Part shown: positions 1 through 11,284 of the stretch, one piece after another
Layout of the letters: every line of letters begins with the position of its first letter
How positions within the stretch are numbered: the stretch's first letter is position 1
Source of the DNA: Yponomeuta sedellus
Lineage: Eukaryota > Arthropoda > Insecta > Lepidoptera > Yponomeutidae
NCBI GenBank assembly: GCA_934045075.1
Contig: OW203724.1
Span: 24,813,528-24,877,527, forward strand
Length of the DNA: 64,000 nucleotides
Direction of reading: 5' to 3'
The notes under the pieces: generated by a model
What the model saw: the letters and a program-made list of their open reading frames with translations, nothing else
Database searches by the model: none
Told to the model about the DNA's origin: nothing
Position numbers and translations under genes: made by a program

Positions 1-355
1 CACACTACGTAGAACTGTTGTATGTTGGTTATATTAATGCTAACAAGCTTGCACCTATGTTTATGTAATAGGCTATCATTTTATTCTATATAACTTGTAG
101 AAGTTTCGTATCTATGTAAGATTTTATCATATGTAGTATAGATTTAATTTTAAATATATTTGAGCTATATCATAATTTTGCTGTATGCGCGTTTATTTTT
201 TTATTACGGAACAATTACTATGTTGTGATATATTTAAGCTCACCCCAAATGGAGAACTGTGCCCCAAGATACAATTTAATCTAGTTTGGGGTTCAGAGGT
301 ACTTTATTCATTGTGTGTTTGATTCTGCTCAATAAACATTTTTCATTTTCATTTT
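1..355 (+). mobile_element. 3' UTR and tail of a truncated non-LTR retrotransposon
   Basis: AT-rich non-coding DNA running into the motif 'gagaactgtgccccaagat', an AATAAA at 331-336 and a tail of repeated TTTTCA units. This arrangement resembles the 3' ends of insect CR1/Jockey elements, and element C further on has a similar layout. The 5' part lies outside the window. The family assignment is inferred from the tail only. Confidence 0.4.
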
Positions 356-636
356 TTATTTCAACTTCATGAAGGTATTTTTCAATGGACGAAGTTTTTC
401 TTTTATGAATTGGTCACCTACCCACTCGCTACCTGGTAAAGCCCACTTAGACTTAATAATTTTCCTTGTACAGCTTTCATTTTTGTCACGTTTCTACAAT
501 AGCTGGAAGAGGGTGGAGGACGCTCTACTACTTTTTCTTTGTAGCTTTGAGGTTAAAAATAATTTTCCTAGGCTCTCAATATTTTAAATCACAAATACAA
601 TAAGCGACTCACAGATGGCACACGAAATCAGAAATG

Positions 637-845
637 ACGAGCTCTGTGGCGCAGCAGTAGAACATCTGCCTACCATGCGAGAGATCCCGGGTTTGAACCC
701 CGGCTGGGGACTAAAAAAACCCATGTCTTGAATATTTACATGTGATGTTGTGATGTTGCTGTTTTTGGTTACCACGACACAGGTTGTCCTAGTGTGGGGC
801 CAGAAGCAATGTATGTGCCTGTATGTAAATGTTATGTAACAATAT
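637..845 (+). mobile_element. tRNA-derived SINE, family S2
   Basis: It begins with a tRNA-like head. A pol III A-box-like 'tggcgcagcagtag' starts near 651 and a B-box-like 'gggtttgaaccccgg' near 689. A body follows ('ggttgtcctagtgtggggcc') and ends 'gtatgtaaatgttatgtaac'. A reverse-oriented relative lies at 15133-15319 and fragments lie at 25640-25707 and 36590-36668, so this is a dispersed family and not a tRNA gene. Confidence 0.75.
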
Positions 846-963
846 ACAACTCTATGGTGAAGGATAGGTGCGAAAAAATGCATTCCTAATTTAGGTGCAG
901 GAACGGTGCTTTAAAAAAAGATTTTATCCTACCGTTTTGTTGCCATGATGAATATGTATAATA

Positions 964-1035
964 TCGATGTCATTCCTTTGTATGTCCCCACTGATAGGAA
1001 ACGGATCTCTTCCTGCATCGGAGGAAGGTTGCCAA
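964..1035 (-). mobile_element. 5S-derived SINE fragment
   Basis: Only the 3' part is present, in reverse: 'tgtatgtccccactg' followed by 'tcttcctgcatcggaggaagg', as in the full copies. Confidence 0.5.
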
Positions 1036-1296
1036 ATTTCAGCATACTAGTACTGGTTGTATCTGTGCTAAGCCGCGGAAAGAGAGATGGGCAAACAGAC
1101 AGATGAAAGGGCATAGCCAAGAGTTCTTTGTTAACTATGGAACCCTAAACAGTATGTGGCTTATAGATGGCGTAGCCATCCTTAGTGTGGGTATTGTTTG
1201 TAAACATTGTTTACAATAAAGCAACCTTTAGCGACATTTGAAGATAAAAATTGGCACAGCGACAGTAATATAATTTTATTTCATTAATGCATGTAC

Positions 1297-1648
1297 GAAT
1301 CGCTCGTAGCCCCGGCTGCTTGAGTGATCTTAAACGATCATGAACGTTAAACAACACAGGGCGCGTTCAGTGCATGGATGGGTAAACTGTCTATGACTAA
1401 CGCTGGTGACAATTTTCCACACTTCGCAAGGCACGTTAAACAATTGGTGCCGGCTGCCGTTGATAGATGGCAGTCGTTATGCCAAGTCAAAGGCCTTACG
1501 GCGGCGGCTTGAGAACTTCTGACAGGAAGACCAGCCACTAGTCTTGCAAGCCTCCACCAATCCGGACTCGGCCCCCACGGTGGAGTATGGCCTATACCTT
1601 CCTCAGGGAAGAGACCCGTGCCCCTCGGTGGGGACATAATGGGTTGAT
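1297..1648 (+). mobile_element. 5S-rRNA-derived SINE, subfamily 2
   Basis: A full-length type of copy starting 'gaatcgctcgtagccccgg' and ending 'acataatgggttgat'. The head reads like the 3' two thirds of insect 5S rRNA ('gatcat..acgttaaacaacacagggcgcg..agtgcatggatgggt'), which holds the internal pol III control region. The 3' part resembles the end of RTE LINEs. The same subfamily recurs at 45165-45532. Confidence 0.7.
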
Positions 1649-1740
1649 AAAATTTAAATGGTTATTAGCGTTTTTAAACTGTTTGAACTAGTTGATAAAA
1701 CAAGAACCGGTTCATCTACTCCCTGTACCCAATTACGTAG

Positions 1741-1839
1741 GTACCATATACGACACGACTTGGAGAGAAAGCAGTGGCTGAAAACCAGCCCGGGGCTGAC
1801 CCGGGTCAGCACCAGCTGAGCCACTACCTTTTGCCTTAG
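1741..1839 (+). other. GC-rich block with 16-bp perfect palindrome, open reading frame
   Basis: In an AT-rich neighbourhood this 100-bp block is GC-rich and holds the perfect palindrome GCTGACCCGGGTCAGC (1795-1810). It is open in the frame ending at the TAG at 1837-1839 and is preceded by a possible splice acceptor ('ttacgtag'). The reverse strand is open too. It may be a terminal exon or another repeat; I cannot tell which. Confidence 0.25.
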
Positions 1840-2110
1840 GTATTTTATAATACCACAACCTAGGTTTAAGTCTTACTTTGTTTAAGTTGTTTTTTGGTAA
1901 GGCAATATTTTTTTTTATCTTTATGTTATGTTTATATACCTTTAAAACTAAAACGTAAGCATCGTAAGAGAAATCTTATAAAACTGCTAAACTAATGTAG
2001 TAGCCGGCACTATGGTTGACAGCAAGTCAACTTTAACATTTATCTGGAATTAAAGCCAGTTCAATGCATGAGTTCTATGTTTTATAATAATTATGTCGAT
2101 CCATATCGAT

Positions 2111-2476
2111 ATCAACCCTTGTATGTGCCCACTGTTGGGGCACGGGTATCTTTCTGCATCGCAGGAAGGTTAGGCCATACTCCACCACGGGGATAAAGTC
2201 CGGGTTGGTGGAGGATTGTAAGCCAGTGGCGATCCTTACTGTCAGAAGTGATCAAGCCGCCCATGAGGCCTCTGACATAGCTTAACGACTGCCATTACAT
2301 GACAGCAGGCACCAAAGGCTTAACGTGCCTTGCGAAGTACGGAAGCGCTCGGAAAATTGCTACTAGCGGTAGTCACGGGTCGGTTACCCACCCTGCACCT
2401 TACTGCGCCTGTTGTTTCTTATTAACTCAAGTGATTGATTCCAATCACTCGGTTCGACTAGGCCACGAGCGCTTCT
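2111..2476 (-). mobile_element. 5S-rRNA-derived SINE, subfamily 1
   Basis: Read in reverse, it starts 'gaagcgctcgtggcctag' and carries the 5S-like A box region ('agtt..aagaaacaacaggcgc'). It ends 'acatacaagggttgatatcg'. This is one of about twenty copies or fragments in the window. Confidence 0.7.
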
Positions 2477-2534
2477 AATAATTATGTAAACTCTGTTAAT
2501 ATTAAGGACTTAGAAAACGCTAAGTTTAGAGATT

Positions 2535-2660
2535 TTTGTCCATTTTTTCTCCAAAATTATCTAGATTTTGAAATAGACACTTAGTTTGACTTGTACTTTC
2601 ATTTAGCCGCAATTGCTGCGCTACTTTGAATAAAACCTTTTCATTTCGTTAGTAACATAA
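2535..2660 (+). repeat. Dispersed repeat, partner of 48155-48265
   Basis: The stretch 'tgcgctactttgaataaaaccttttcattt' type sequence, with the preceding 'tttttctccaaaat', recurs in reverse at 48155-48265 with moderate divergence. No coding signal is present. It is probably the 3' end of a retroelement. Confidence 0.45.
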
Positions 2661-2862
2661 TTCCGGTTCACGTACTTGATTTTTGTCGCTTTGTCGCTAG
2701 TAGGTCGCTTGTTCGACCAGGTATAACTTTTAATATAACATTAATATAACAACATGACACTAACGACAACAACAACTATAATAAATCAATTTTAAATAGT
2801 TGTACGCCTCAAATAGCAAAACTGGCTAGACCTCCTTTAACCATATCAACAATAACTTTATA

Positions 2863-3075
2863 CTGACTGTAAAATCGAAGGTCTCGGGTTCGATCCCCGG
2901 CCGGGTCAAACTAAGAAACGAACTTTTCTAGTTTGTCTCGGGTCTTGGATGATATCTATGTATTTATTGTATAAAATCTATCGTCGAGTTAGCACCTATA
3001 ACACAAGTGATTTAGTTGTACTTAGTATAGGGCTAACAAGATCTCTGTAATATGTCCATGAATATTTTTTATTTA
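2863..3075 (+). mobile_element. tRNA-derived SINE, family S3, 5'-truncated
   Basis: It starts inside the tRNA-like head ('gactgtaaaatcgaaggtc'), keeps the B box ('gggttcgatcccc') and runs to 'taatatgtccatgaatatt'. The full-length relative lies at 30055-30292 on the minus strand. Confidence 0.6.
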
Positions 3076-3249
3076 TCTATACTGATGTTAAACAAATTGT
3101 ACCTACTCGCGCTCTCCGAATATATTACAGGATTACTAGTAGTTACACATAGTGACCATGTAGGTACTATATTCAGATAAAGCTCGTATAACTATGATAG
3201 AACTTCACTTAAAGGAAAGGTCGTTTAATTATTTGTAAAATTCTCTAAC

Positions 3250-3284
3250 TTTGATTTAAATAACTTAACGTTATTTAAATCAAA
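3250..3284. repeat. Short perfect hairpin
   Basis: Arms tttgatttaaataac and gttatttaaatcaaa (15 bp, perfect) around the loop ttaac. AT-rich; no function can be assigned. Confidence 0.6.
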
Positions 3285-3664
3285 CACTATCGTTAACGTT
3301 TAAGACTCTCAACGTTTTTGTTATAAGAGTGCTCATAAGGGTAAATGTGGTGTCGACTGAACTACTCACTACTCCACACTTTTAGCTTCGCAATAGCCAC
3401 TCCGTTAGGGGAGAAGGGTGAAAGGTAAAATTAGTAGCATCATTAGACCTTGTACGTAAGCAGCTTAGTGCAATTTGAAGGCCTCATTAACGGGGAATCT
3501 GAAGCGTATTTATTATGTTACCTACGAGTGTATTTCGTTTCATAATACTGCTTTTCTCTAGCTTAGTTAAAACCGAGATTTCCTCACTTTGAGACTTAGT
3601 CGTTGGGCTATTGTACATAGTAGGCATTGAAGTATGTTAACACTTCAACTCGGGTGTCCTCACG

Positions 3665-3812
3665 ATGTTTTCCTTCACACTTAGTTAGTGGTATTGCCAC
3701 CATTACTTTGCAAATCTCCCAAGAAAACAAAGTTATTTGTACATGCCAGGATTCAAACCTACGACCTCTCGATTCAGAAGTCTACTGTTCTACCACCCAC
3801 CGTTTTTCTTTA
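3665..3812 (-). mobile_element. tRNA-derived SINE, family S4
   Basis: The reverse strand has a B-box-like 'gtttgaatcctggcatg' after a tRNA-like stretch, then 'gtgaaggaaaacatcg'. The flanks are degenerate. Confidence 0.5.
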
Positions 3813-4544
3813 GGCCTAAAAAAATAAAAACTTTGGAAGGTAAAAATTGTGGATTGAGAGTTTCTGAATTAATCGCATATAAATGATCGCAATTATATTT
3901 CAAGTATACTACACTTTCCGTATTTTATTGATTTCTATCATCGAGTGAAGAAGAGGCATTCGCGGAAGAGCTGTTCAGAGTTGCACTGAATAGTGAGCGT
4001 TGGAAGGAGTCATCCAGTGACTGAGAGGCATTTCAAAAAGAAGGGAGAATATAATTTTGTTATTGATATGAGTATTGAATATTGATATGAATATTGATAG
4101 AACGGAACGTGGCGGTACAAGTTTCACACAGCTGTTAATTTGGTTCATATTTTTATTGTTTACAATTATAATCGACAGTCTAAAGCACAGCACGGGCATA
4201 CAAAAGTGCAGTTCTAGTTTGGAGCCATCGATCTCAGCTAGAATACCGCTGAGGAACCACCGGAATCGTGAGTTATATCAAAAATTAACTCTCATATATC
4301 TTCAAGAAGGTAACCCAACGACTTATGGTAGAAAGAGAAGGCGATATTTACACGTCAGAATTAATTGACGTTGCCACTTTTGACAACCGACCGACCAATC
4401 GTGGAAAGCTGCCGTCAGTGTCACGGGCGTTTCTCTTCACGCAGTATCCATCACTTAGCAAACGTCAGAGGAGGCGATTCTAAGAGACAATAGACTTTCA
4501 CAGATTGTAAGATAGTATTATTTCATACAACCCTGCCAATAAAA

Positions 4545-5598
4545 ATGGAGGTCGATGGACCGTACTTACGTTGCGCTGCGTGCTGTCAAGATATTGCCGA
4601 AGGAGAATACTACGCATGTACTGCCTGCGATAACAGACTGCATAAAAATTGTCTGTACGACTCAATAGTACTAGATCCAACCGGATGCCACGGAACTCAC
4701 TTGCATTTGTTCGGAATGCAAAAATAAGGTACCAAAGAGCGATAATACCAATACACCCGTGAGACACGAATATGCGGACACTAGACACGACCAGGCAAAT
4801 GTAACACATAGAAGAAACAAGACATTTACCTTAGACACCTCAATGGATGGCGCCGATCACGGTAACTTCGACATGACGCTTATTTTGATGGAGATGCGAC
4901 AGATAAAGGACGCCATCGATATTCTTACAAAACAAAATAAAGAGATCGCCCTGTTACGAAAGGAAGTTCTCGACTTAAAAAGTCAGCTGAGTGCTACACA
5001 CGCCAGCTCTGAAACATCGGTAGCACGGGACATCGAGATTTCTAACCTACAGACCACTGTTATTGAACTTCAACAATCACTCAGGACACATGAACAACAG
5101 TCTTTGAGAAACGAACTTGAAATCGCAGGGATGCCGGAGCATGACAACGAAAATCTGAGCCATGTGGTACTTCTCGCATCAAAAAAGATTGGTGTGGACC
5201 TTGCTGAGGCGGATGTCGATGGGATTTACCGAGCAGGCCCAAAGCAACCAAAGACAATAAGGCATCTGTCGACAGATAACCAAATGCCACGTCCAATTGT
5301 GGTAAAACTGGTACGTCGTGCGAAGCGCGATCAACTCGTCAAAGCTGCTAGAGCTCGGAGTAGTCTATCATCGGAAGAGATAGTCACTGGTGCCACTACC
5401 AGACTCTACTTCAACGAACGTCTGACGAAGGAAAACCGAACTCTTTTTCGGGACGCTAGGCAGCGCTCCAAGCAACACAACTTTCGCTTCTGTTGGGTCA
5501 GAAACGGCTGTATCTACGTGCGAAAAGCAGAGAAAAAACCTGCCATACCGATTCGATCTGAACAAGACCTGGATCAACACGTCGGAGCGGCCTCCTAA
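4545..5598 (+). pseudogene. ORF1 protein of element A: PHD-like finger, coiled coil, FP25K-like domain
   Basis: Nucleic-acid-binding ORF1 protein that would coat the LINE RNA. The first part (ATG at 4545) has a PHD-like zinc finger with CxxC pairs and HxxxC ('CTACDNRLHKNC'). The frame breaks around 4685-4700, and the remaining finger cysteines ('CICSECKNK') continue in the frame of the second part, which runs to 5598. That part has a heptad-like coiled coil (about 4840-5095), then a segment resembling the C-terminal domain shared by insect LINE ORF1 proteins and baculovirus FP25K ('TRLYFNERLTKENRTLF', 'RNGCIYVRK'). One single-base frameshift separates the two parts. A host-genome retrotransposon protein is the natural reading, because an EN-RT ORF2 follows. 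Confidence 0.75.
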
Positions 5599-5886
5599 CT
5601 TGGTTTTTATTGTTTGCATCGTCGCGCTTCACGGCTGTATCTATTGGCAATCTTTTTACCGTAGCTTATTAATCGAAACTATCTCCCACACACATAAATC
5701 TCGCAATACGCTTAACAACTTCCACATTCACAATATAATACAGTATACACACGATTTATTCCACGGACACTCCTCACAAATAACGAACACACCAAACTCA
5801 CACCAATTAGAGACGGAAAAGACAATTAATCACAAATTCCTACTAAAAAGTTATGATCACTTTACCTGTAATAACCAAATTTATAA

Positions 5887-6387
5887 ATGGCAGGCCTAGA
5901 CATATTGGATAAATTCGATAATACTATGGTAATTCCGTGTCATAAAATAAATGCACCTGAACAATGCAAAAATATATTGCACGATGATCTCGACTTTAAA
6001 ATACTATCCTTTAACATCCGTAGTCATAACCAAAACTTCAATAACTTACTAGTTTCTCTGAAACGGTTCGATATATCCTTTGACTTAATTATTCTTACAG
6101 AATGCTGGCTTGGACTTTCGCCCTTAATAAAACGTATCGACGGTTATTCTCATCATTACACACACAAGTATACGAATCAGAACGGTGGAGTAGTAGTTTA
6201 TGTCAGTGAATTTTGGAACGCCACTGTCTCTGAGCCCGACAATAACTTTGACACAAACTGCCTTGTGGTGTCACTGCCCAACAACTATACCATATTTGCG
6301 ATTTACAGATCACCAAACAACAATGTACCAAACTTTCTGACTTTCCTAGAAGAATTACTAGAAAAACACAAAAATTGTCCCAACATT
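5887..6387 (+). pseudogene. ORF2 of element A, part 1: N-terminal half of the AP endonuclease
   Basis: The ATG at 5887 opens the LINE ORF2. The exonuclease-endonuclease-phosphatase fold is recognisable from 'ILSFNIRSHNQNF' (metal-site Asn), 'LIILTECWL' (catalytic Glu) and 'FAIYRSPN'. The frame runs into the inserted tail of element B after the codon ATT at 6385-6387. The protein continues in the same frame at 11285 (GDVNID motif), so this is the 5' piece of one ORF split by a transposon. Confidence 0.85.
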
Positions 6388-6948
6388 CAAATTCAAATTC
6401 AAATAATTTTATTTCAACGTAAAGAATTTACATTCTATTTGCTGAATGTCAATGTACAATGTAAAGTGTAAGCCGCCGCCTTCGGGCCGTATTGTAGTGG
6501 AGAAAAAGGCAGCGGAAAAAAAAACTCCACTCTGACCATCTTTTCTCAAATCATCTTAAAACCAAATACATCAGTTGCCATATGTAAACCTAATAAGATT
6601 TCATGATTGCCATAAACAACCCTAAATGCCAAAGCATTAGTCAAATGTCTCACAATAATAGGGGAAAACATAAGTGCTGCGGCCAGACACACGAACAGCA
6701 CTCGTTCACGAGCATAACGCAGTGCTCAGCCATCATCAGTCTCAACCATTTTGGAGGGAGATAGATGACCCGAACACCACGCTACCATTCGAATGACCTT
6801 TAGCAAACTTGCAGTTAAGTTTTTGTCAGTTATATAAGGTATCATATAGTTATTAATATGCAATCACGTCGTCTGTACACACTTGTATTATAAAATATAT
6901 GTTATATTTAGTTATACTTAACAATAAAATCGCGGTGGAATTGGTTTA

Positions 6949-9780
6949 CTACCACGGATTAGGATCGTTTATATAGTCGTCTATTCTATAATATGCCTTT
7001 TTACATAGCGAATTTTTAATGAAAGTTTTAAATTTATTTTCAGACAAGCATAGAACACGTTCTGGAATTTTGTTGTAAAAACGAACGCAGTAACCTACAA
7101 ATGATGTGCCTACCTTGGCTAATCGGGATTTAGTACAAGCAACCTTGTTTCTATTCCTTGTGTTTACGTTATGAACGTCCCTATTTAATTTAAACATTGT
7201 TATATTTTTTCGGACATACATTATATTATCGAATATATATTGGCAAGCCAGTGTAAGAATGCCTATTTCTTTAAAACGCTCCCTTAGCGATTCTCTACTG
7301 TTTAAGTTGTAAATAGCTCTTATTGCTCTTTTTTGCAAGACAAATATGGTTTCTATATCTGCTGCCCGTCCCCATAATAACAAACCATACGACATGACAC
7401 TGTGAAAATAACTAAAATAGACCAGCCTCGCCGTCGACACGTCTGTAAGTTGTCTAATTTTTCTGACTGCAAACGCTGCTGAACTCAACCGACCCGACAG
7501 TTTTCCAATATGCTGACCCCATTGCAGTTTTGAGTCTATCGTTATGCCTAAAAAAAAGCGTGGACTCTACCAGCTCTAGCCTCTCACCAGATATTTTTAA
7601 ACTCGTGTCAACATTTTTAACATTGGGTAGTGAGAAATTGATGCATTTTGTCTTTTTTGCATTTAGCATCAGATTGTTTATAGTGAACCAGTTTAGAATA
7701 GTAGATAAAGCATTGTTTACATCGTCTACATTACTTATACCTCTCTTTACTTTAAAAATTAAGGAAGTATCATCTGCAAACAACACTATCTGCGAAAGCT
7801 TTTCTACTAGGTAGGGCAAATCATTTATATATACCAAAAAAAGGAACGGACCCAGTATAGAACCTTGAGGGACTCCTACTTTTACATCAGAACCCGAGGA
7901 TTTAACTCTATTAATATCAACCTTTACAGTTCTGTCTGTTAAGTAAGATCGAAGAAGACTTAGTGATTTATTACTTAAACCATATCGGTGCAATTTTATG
8001 AGAAGTGTTTCGTGGTCAACGCAGTCAAACGCCTTAGAAAGGTCACAGAAAACCCCAATGGCATCCTGCGACTCCTCCCACGCCTCAAAGATATGCTTTA
8101 CTAACGCTATGCCTGCTTCCGTCGTTGAGCGGCCTTTTGTAAACCCGAACTGTTTCTTATGGATTAAAATGAGTTTGCAATTGATGTAATATTACTTTCT
8201 CAAAAACTTTACTTAGCACCGGCAGTATTGCTATAGGTCTGAAATTATTTGGATCTTCACTATCACCAGATTTAAACAAGGGTACGATTTTACTTAACTT
8301 TAATAGATTAGGAAAGGTTCCCTGGTCAACATATTTATTAAAAATCAAAGCAAGGTAAGGTGCTAGAATATTGATTATAGTGGATATTAATTTAACCGAT
8401 AACCCCCACAAATCTTCAGTCTTTTTTAAGTTTAACTCTTTAAATGTTTTGACAATAGTTAAGGTAGTTATATGGGAGAATTGGAAGTCAACTTTACATG
8501 GATTTGTACTTTCCAAAAGTAAGGTATCGGCTAATTGGGAGGAAGAATTTAAGCTAGCCGTTATATGCAGTGGCATGTTTTTAAAAAAAGTTTGAAATAT
8601 TTCTGCTATGTCCTTCTTCGAATTAACTAACTTACCTTCGATCTTCAACGCAAATCCCTGGTCCTTAGGTCTCGTTTTACCTGTTTCTTTGTTAATTACT
8701 TGCCAGACTGTTTTTATTTTATTAGTAGACGCCATAATTTTTTTACTTATACTTATCGATTTGGCTGTTAAACAAGTTTGTCTAAAAGTTTTTGAAAATT
8801 TTTTTACCTACTCTTTGAACGTCGGATCGTGATTGAATTGTTTTTCTTCATACAATTCATAAAGCCTTTTCCTACTTCTATATATACCTGGCGTTGCCCA
8901 TTCTGAAAACCCGCTTTTTAACTCTGTAATTTTTTTTACGTTAAAAACATGTTCAAATTCTTTTGATATGGTTGAAAACAATACTTGATATAACGTATTC
9001 GGATCATTGCTATCGAAATTCAACGAATTTAACTTTATGTTTATATTTTTTTTAAATAATTCAATTTTTTTCTCTGTTATTGGCCTACAATTTAATTCAT
9101 TGCATTTTTTTGCTTCCAGTACTGACGGTAGGACTACCCATAGCCCGCTATGGTCCGACTGTAATTTATGTATGACTTCTTTTTCTAAATATTCACAATT
9201 GCAAAAGACATTATCTATGCAGGTAGCGCTAGTAGCAGTTGTCCTAGTGGGTTCTGTAAATAAATTATCTAAATTATATGACCTGAAAAGGCTTGCGAGT
9301 TTAGTTTTAAGTGGACCTTGAACTAAGAAATCTATATTGAAGTCCCCACACACCACTATGCTCTTCGTAGTACTGAATAGGCGTTTTAAGGCATCCTCCA
9401 TAAGTAATTCAAATTCATTATAATTTGATTGTGGCGGCCTATAAACACACATAACTATATACCTATCCAATTCCACACACGATATCTCAATTAAACGTTC
9501 AACAGATAGACTGACAATATCTTTTCTTTCTTTCATTTTCAAACTACTTTTGACAAAGATCATTGAACCTCCTCTTATTGAGTGTTGTCGGTTAAAAGTG
9601 CTTGCTGCTAAATAGTCTTTTAAAGTAAATGACATTTCAGAATGTTTCAGCCAATGTTCTGTTAAACACAAAATATCTACATTGAAATCTGCTAAAAATA
9701 GTTCAATTAAATTGTCTTTGCCGGAAAAACCCTGTATATTTTGTGCAACTAAATTGATACCTAACTTAGGGTTTTCCTTT
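6949..9780 (-). pseudogene. ORF2 of element B: endonuclease and reverse transcriptase
   Basis: From the 5' side (high coordinates) come an EEP endonuclease ('CLTEHWL', 'VVCGDFNIDF', 'LQSDHSGLW') and then a reverse transcriptase with 'KIVPLFKSGD', 'FCDLSKAFDCVDH', 'GVPQGSILGP' and the catalytic 'LFADDTS'. A conserved C-terminal segment follows ('YGLLLWGRAADIE'). Lesions: one in-frame TAG near 8808, a frameshift near 8157 and another in an A-run near 7550. The frame opens around 9780 and overlaps the end of ORF1. Closest in style to CR1-clade elements of insects, inferred from motifs only. Not functional as read. Confidence 0.85.
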
Positions 9781-11278
9781 GTCTGCGATGGCAGTTTAAA
9801 GCCATTGACTGTGTGTTTGAGCCCGCTGTTGAATTATTACTAATACTAGTAACACGGTTGTCATTCCTATCAGGTTGTGTTATAATTCCTATAACCACAG
9901 AGTCAAAAATATTGTAAGCTAACAAAGTAGCTAACTTACGTCGACTATTTTTCGTGAGGTACACAGTATCTCGCGTCAAAAAGTAATTCTTAACAAATTT
10001 GTTAAGATCAAAAAATGATATGTCACTATGACGACATGTCAAATGGTGAATGTGTATGTTCAAGCTATGGATGTCATTATTTTCTTTTGCTGACAGGGAC
10101 TGAGAATATGGGAAAGCGCAAAACACTAATTTTCCCATCCACGGTTGGACATCTTTAGCTTGACCATATAATTCAAATATATTGTTTATATCAGTCTTTT
10201 TAACACCTAGGCTATTTCCTACTAATAAAATGTAGGTTGTGTCGTTCTGTATTGGGCTTTTGAACAGCTCTTTAACAATGTCAGTAAAACTTGAATGGGG
10301 ATAGCATTTATTCAGCACATTTTGTGTCAGCCTGTCATTCAACAAAGGACCTAACCCTGCACCTATCTTATCAGAGAAGATTACAGTCCTCCTTTCTTGT
10401 TTTACTGCCGGGCCAGTCATGCTAATGGTGGTTGATTCAGGCTGGCTGTGAGTTATCTCAGTAGTGCTTGGAGGTAGACGCAACGCAGCTGGACTTGTAT
10501 CCTCAGTGGGGCCATGCAGTTGTGTGGTGAGGCATGATTTTGATGCTGGTGGCTGATCTTGTAGAATTTTACAAGATGCACATGAAGAACCCGCTGATAT
10601 TTTGTTGCTTAGCGACTGAAATCGATCCATGTTATATGTACCTAAGGCTGTTAGTTCTGCTGCATATGCCTCCATTTCCTCTTGTGCCTCAGTGTACTGC
10701 TTGCCTAAGTCACTAAGTGATTTTTCTAAACTATGAATGTGGGAGTGAAGATCCTGAATTTTTTCCTCATATTCACTTGTTATTACTTGATGTTCCATTG
10801 TGTTGCCTAGTAGGTCCTTCTGCAGACTAATATTAAGTTTTTTAATACCCATGTACTTCATAATCTGGTTATTGCTTTTCAAGGCTTTATTGATGCGTTT
10901 AATATGTCTTTTTGTACGAATGTACCGTTTTATTTTGTTGGAACCTTGAAGTGGCATTTTGGGTTGGGAGGATTCAGTTTGTGAGGAAAGACAACTAGTG
11001 CTATTGTTGATTATTAAGTCATTGTACAGACAAGATATATTTTCACTTTCTCTGTCAAGGTTTTGTTGATGTAGCACACTGAGTTCTTTATGCGCTTCAG
11101 AAAGCTTATATTCCAGTAGCTTTATGCGCTGAAGTGCTACTTCGTGGGTATCACGGCACTGATCATATTTATGAACAATTTTTTGGAGTTCATCTCGCTG
11201 TCCACGGAGGTCCTCGCAGATGATGTCCAGTTCAGCAAGATCATTTTTAAGTTTGGTGTTCTTTTCCACAATTCTTTG
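9761..11278 (-). pseudogene. ORF1 of element B: coiled coil plus SGNH-hydrolase-like domain, 5'-truncated
   Basis: About 500 residues remain. Residues 1-210 are rich in heptad-type coiled coil ('DLAELDIICEDLRGQRDEL', 'LHSHIHSLEKSLSDLGKQY'). The C-terminal part ('YILLVGNSLGV', 'FFDLNKFVKNYF') looks like the esterase/SGNH region of CR1-type ORF1 proteins. The frame enters directly from the 5' truncation point, so the zinc-finger start seen in element C (31315) is missing here. The frame after truncation is otherwise open to its stop. Confidence 0.7.
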
Positions 11279-11284
11279 AACATT

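Larger units (their letters stand above)
6388..11278 (-). mobile_element. Non-LTR retrotransposon B (CR1-like), nested in A
   Basis: Minus-strand LINE flanked by the 6-bp target-site duplication aacatt (6382-6387 and 11279-11284). The 3' end at 6388 has a TTTGAA-repeat tail on the element strand. The 5' end is truncated inside ORF1 exactly at the duplication. Its 3' UTR ('gctgcctttttctccacta' on the element strand) occurs as separate fragments at 16835-17060, 27795-28022, 51333-51515 and, more diverged, 58880-59330. Confidence 0.9.

Noticed and set aside
639..712. Possible tRNA gene
   Set aside because: Followed by a SINE body that recurs in reverse at 15133-15319; a SINE head.
1347..1637. 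Open frames within the 5S-derived SINEs (also 18705-19166, 38997-39353, 52057-52347)
   Set aside because: The same frames recur in each SINE copy with stops and shifts; no protein family.
4075..4368. 97-codon ORF upstream of element A
   Set aside because: No recognisable domain, AT-driven composition, and overlapped by another frame on the other strand.
4759..5598. Endogenous baculovirus FP25K-like gene
   Set aside because: Located directly upstream of a LINE endonuclease-RT and preceded by a PHD-like finger, so it is a retrotransposon ORF1.
11144..11284. N-terminal 46 codons of the long plus-strand ORF at 11144-13255
   Set aside because: Antisense translation of element B; the true ORF2 continuation begins at 11285.
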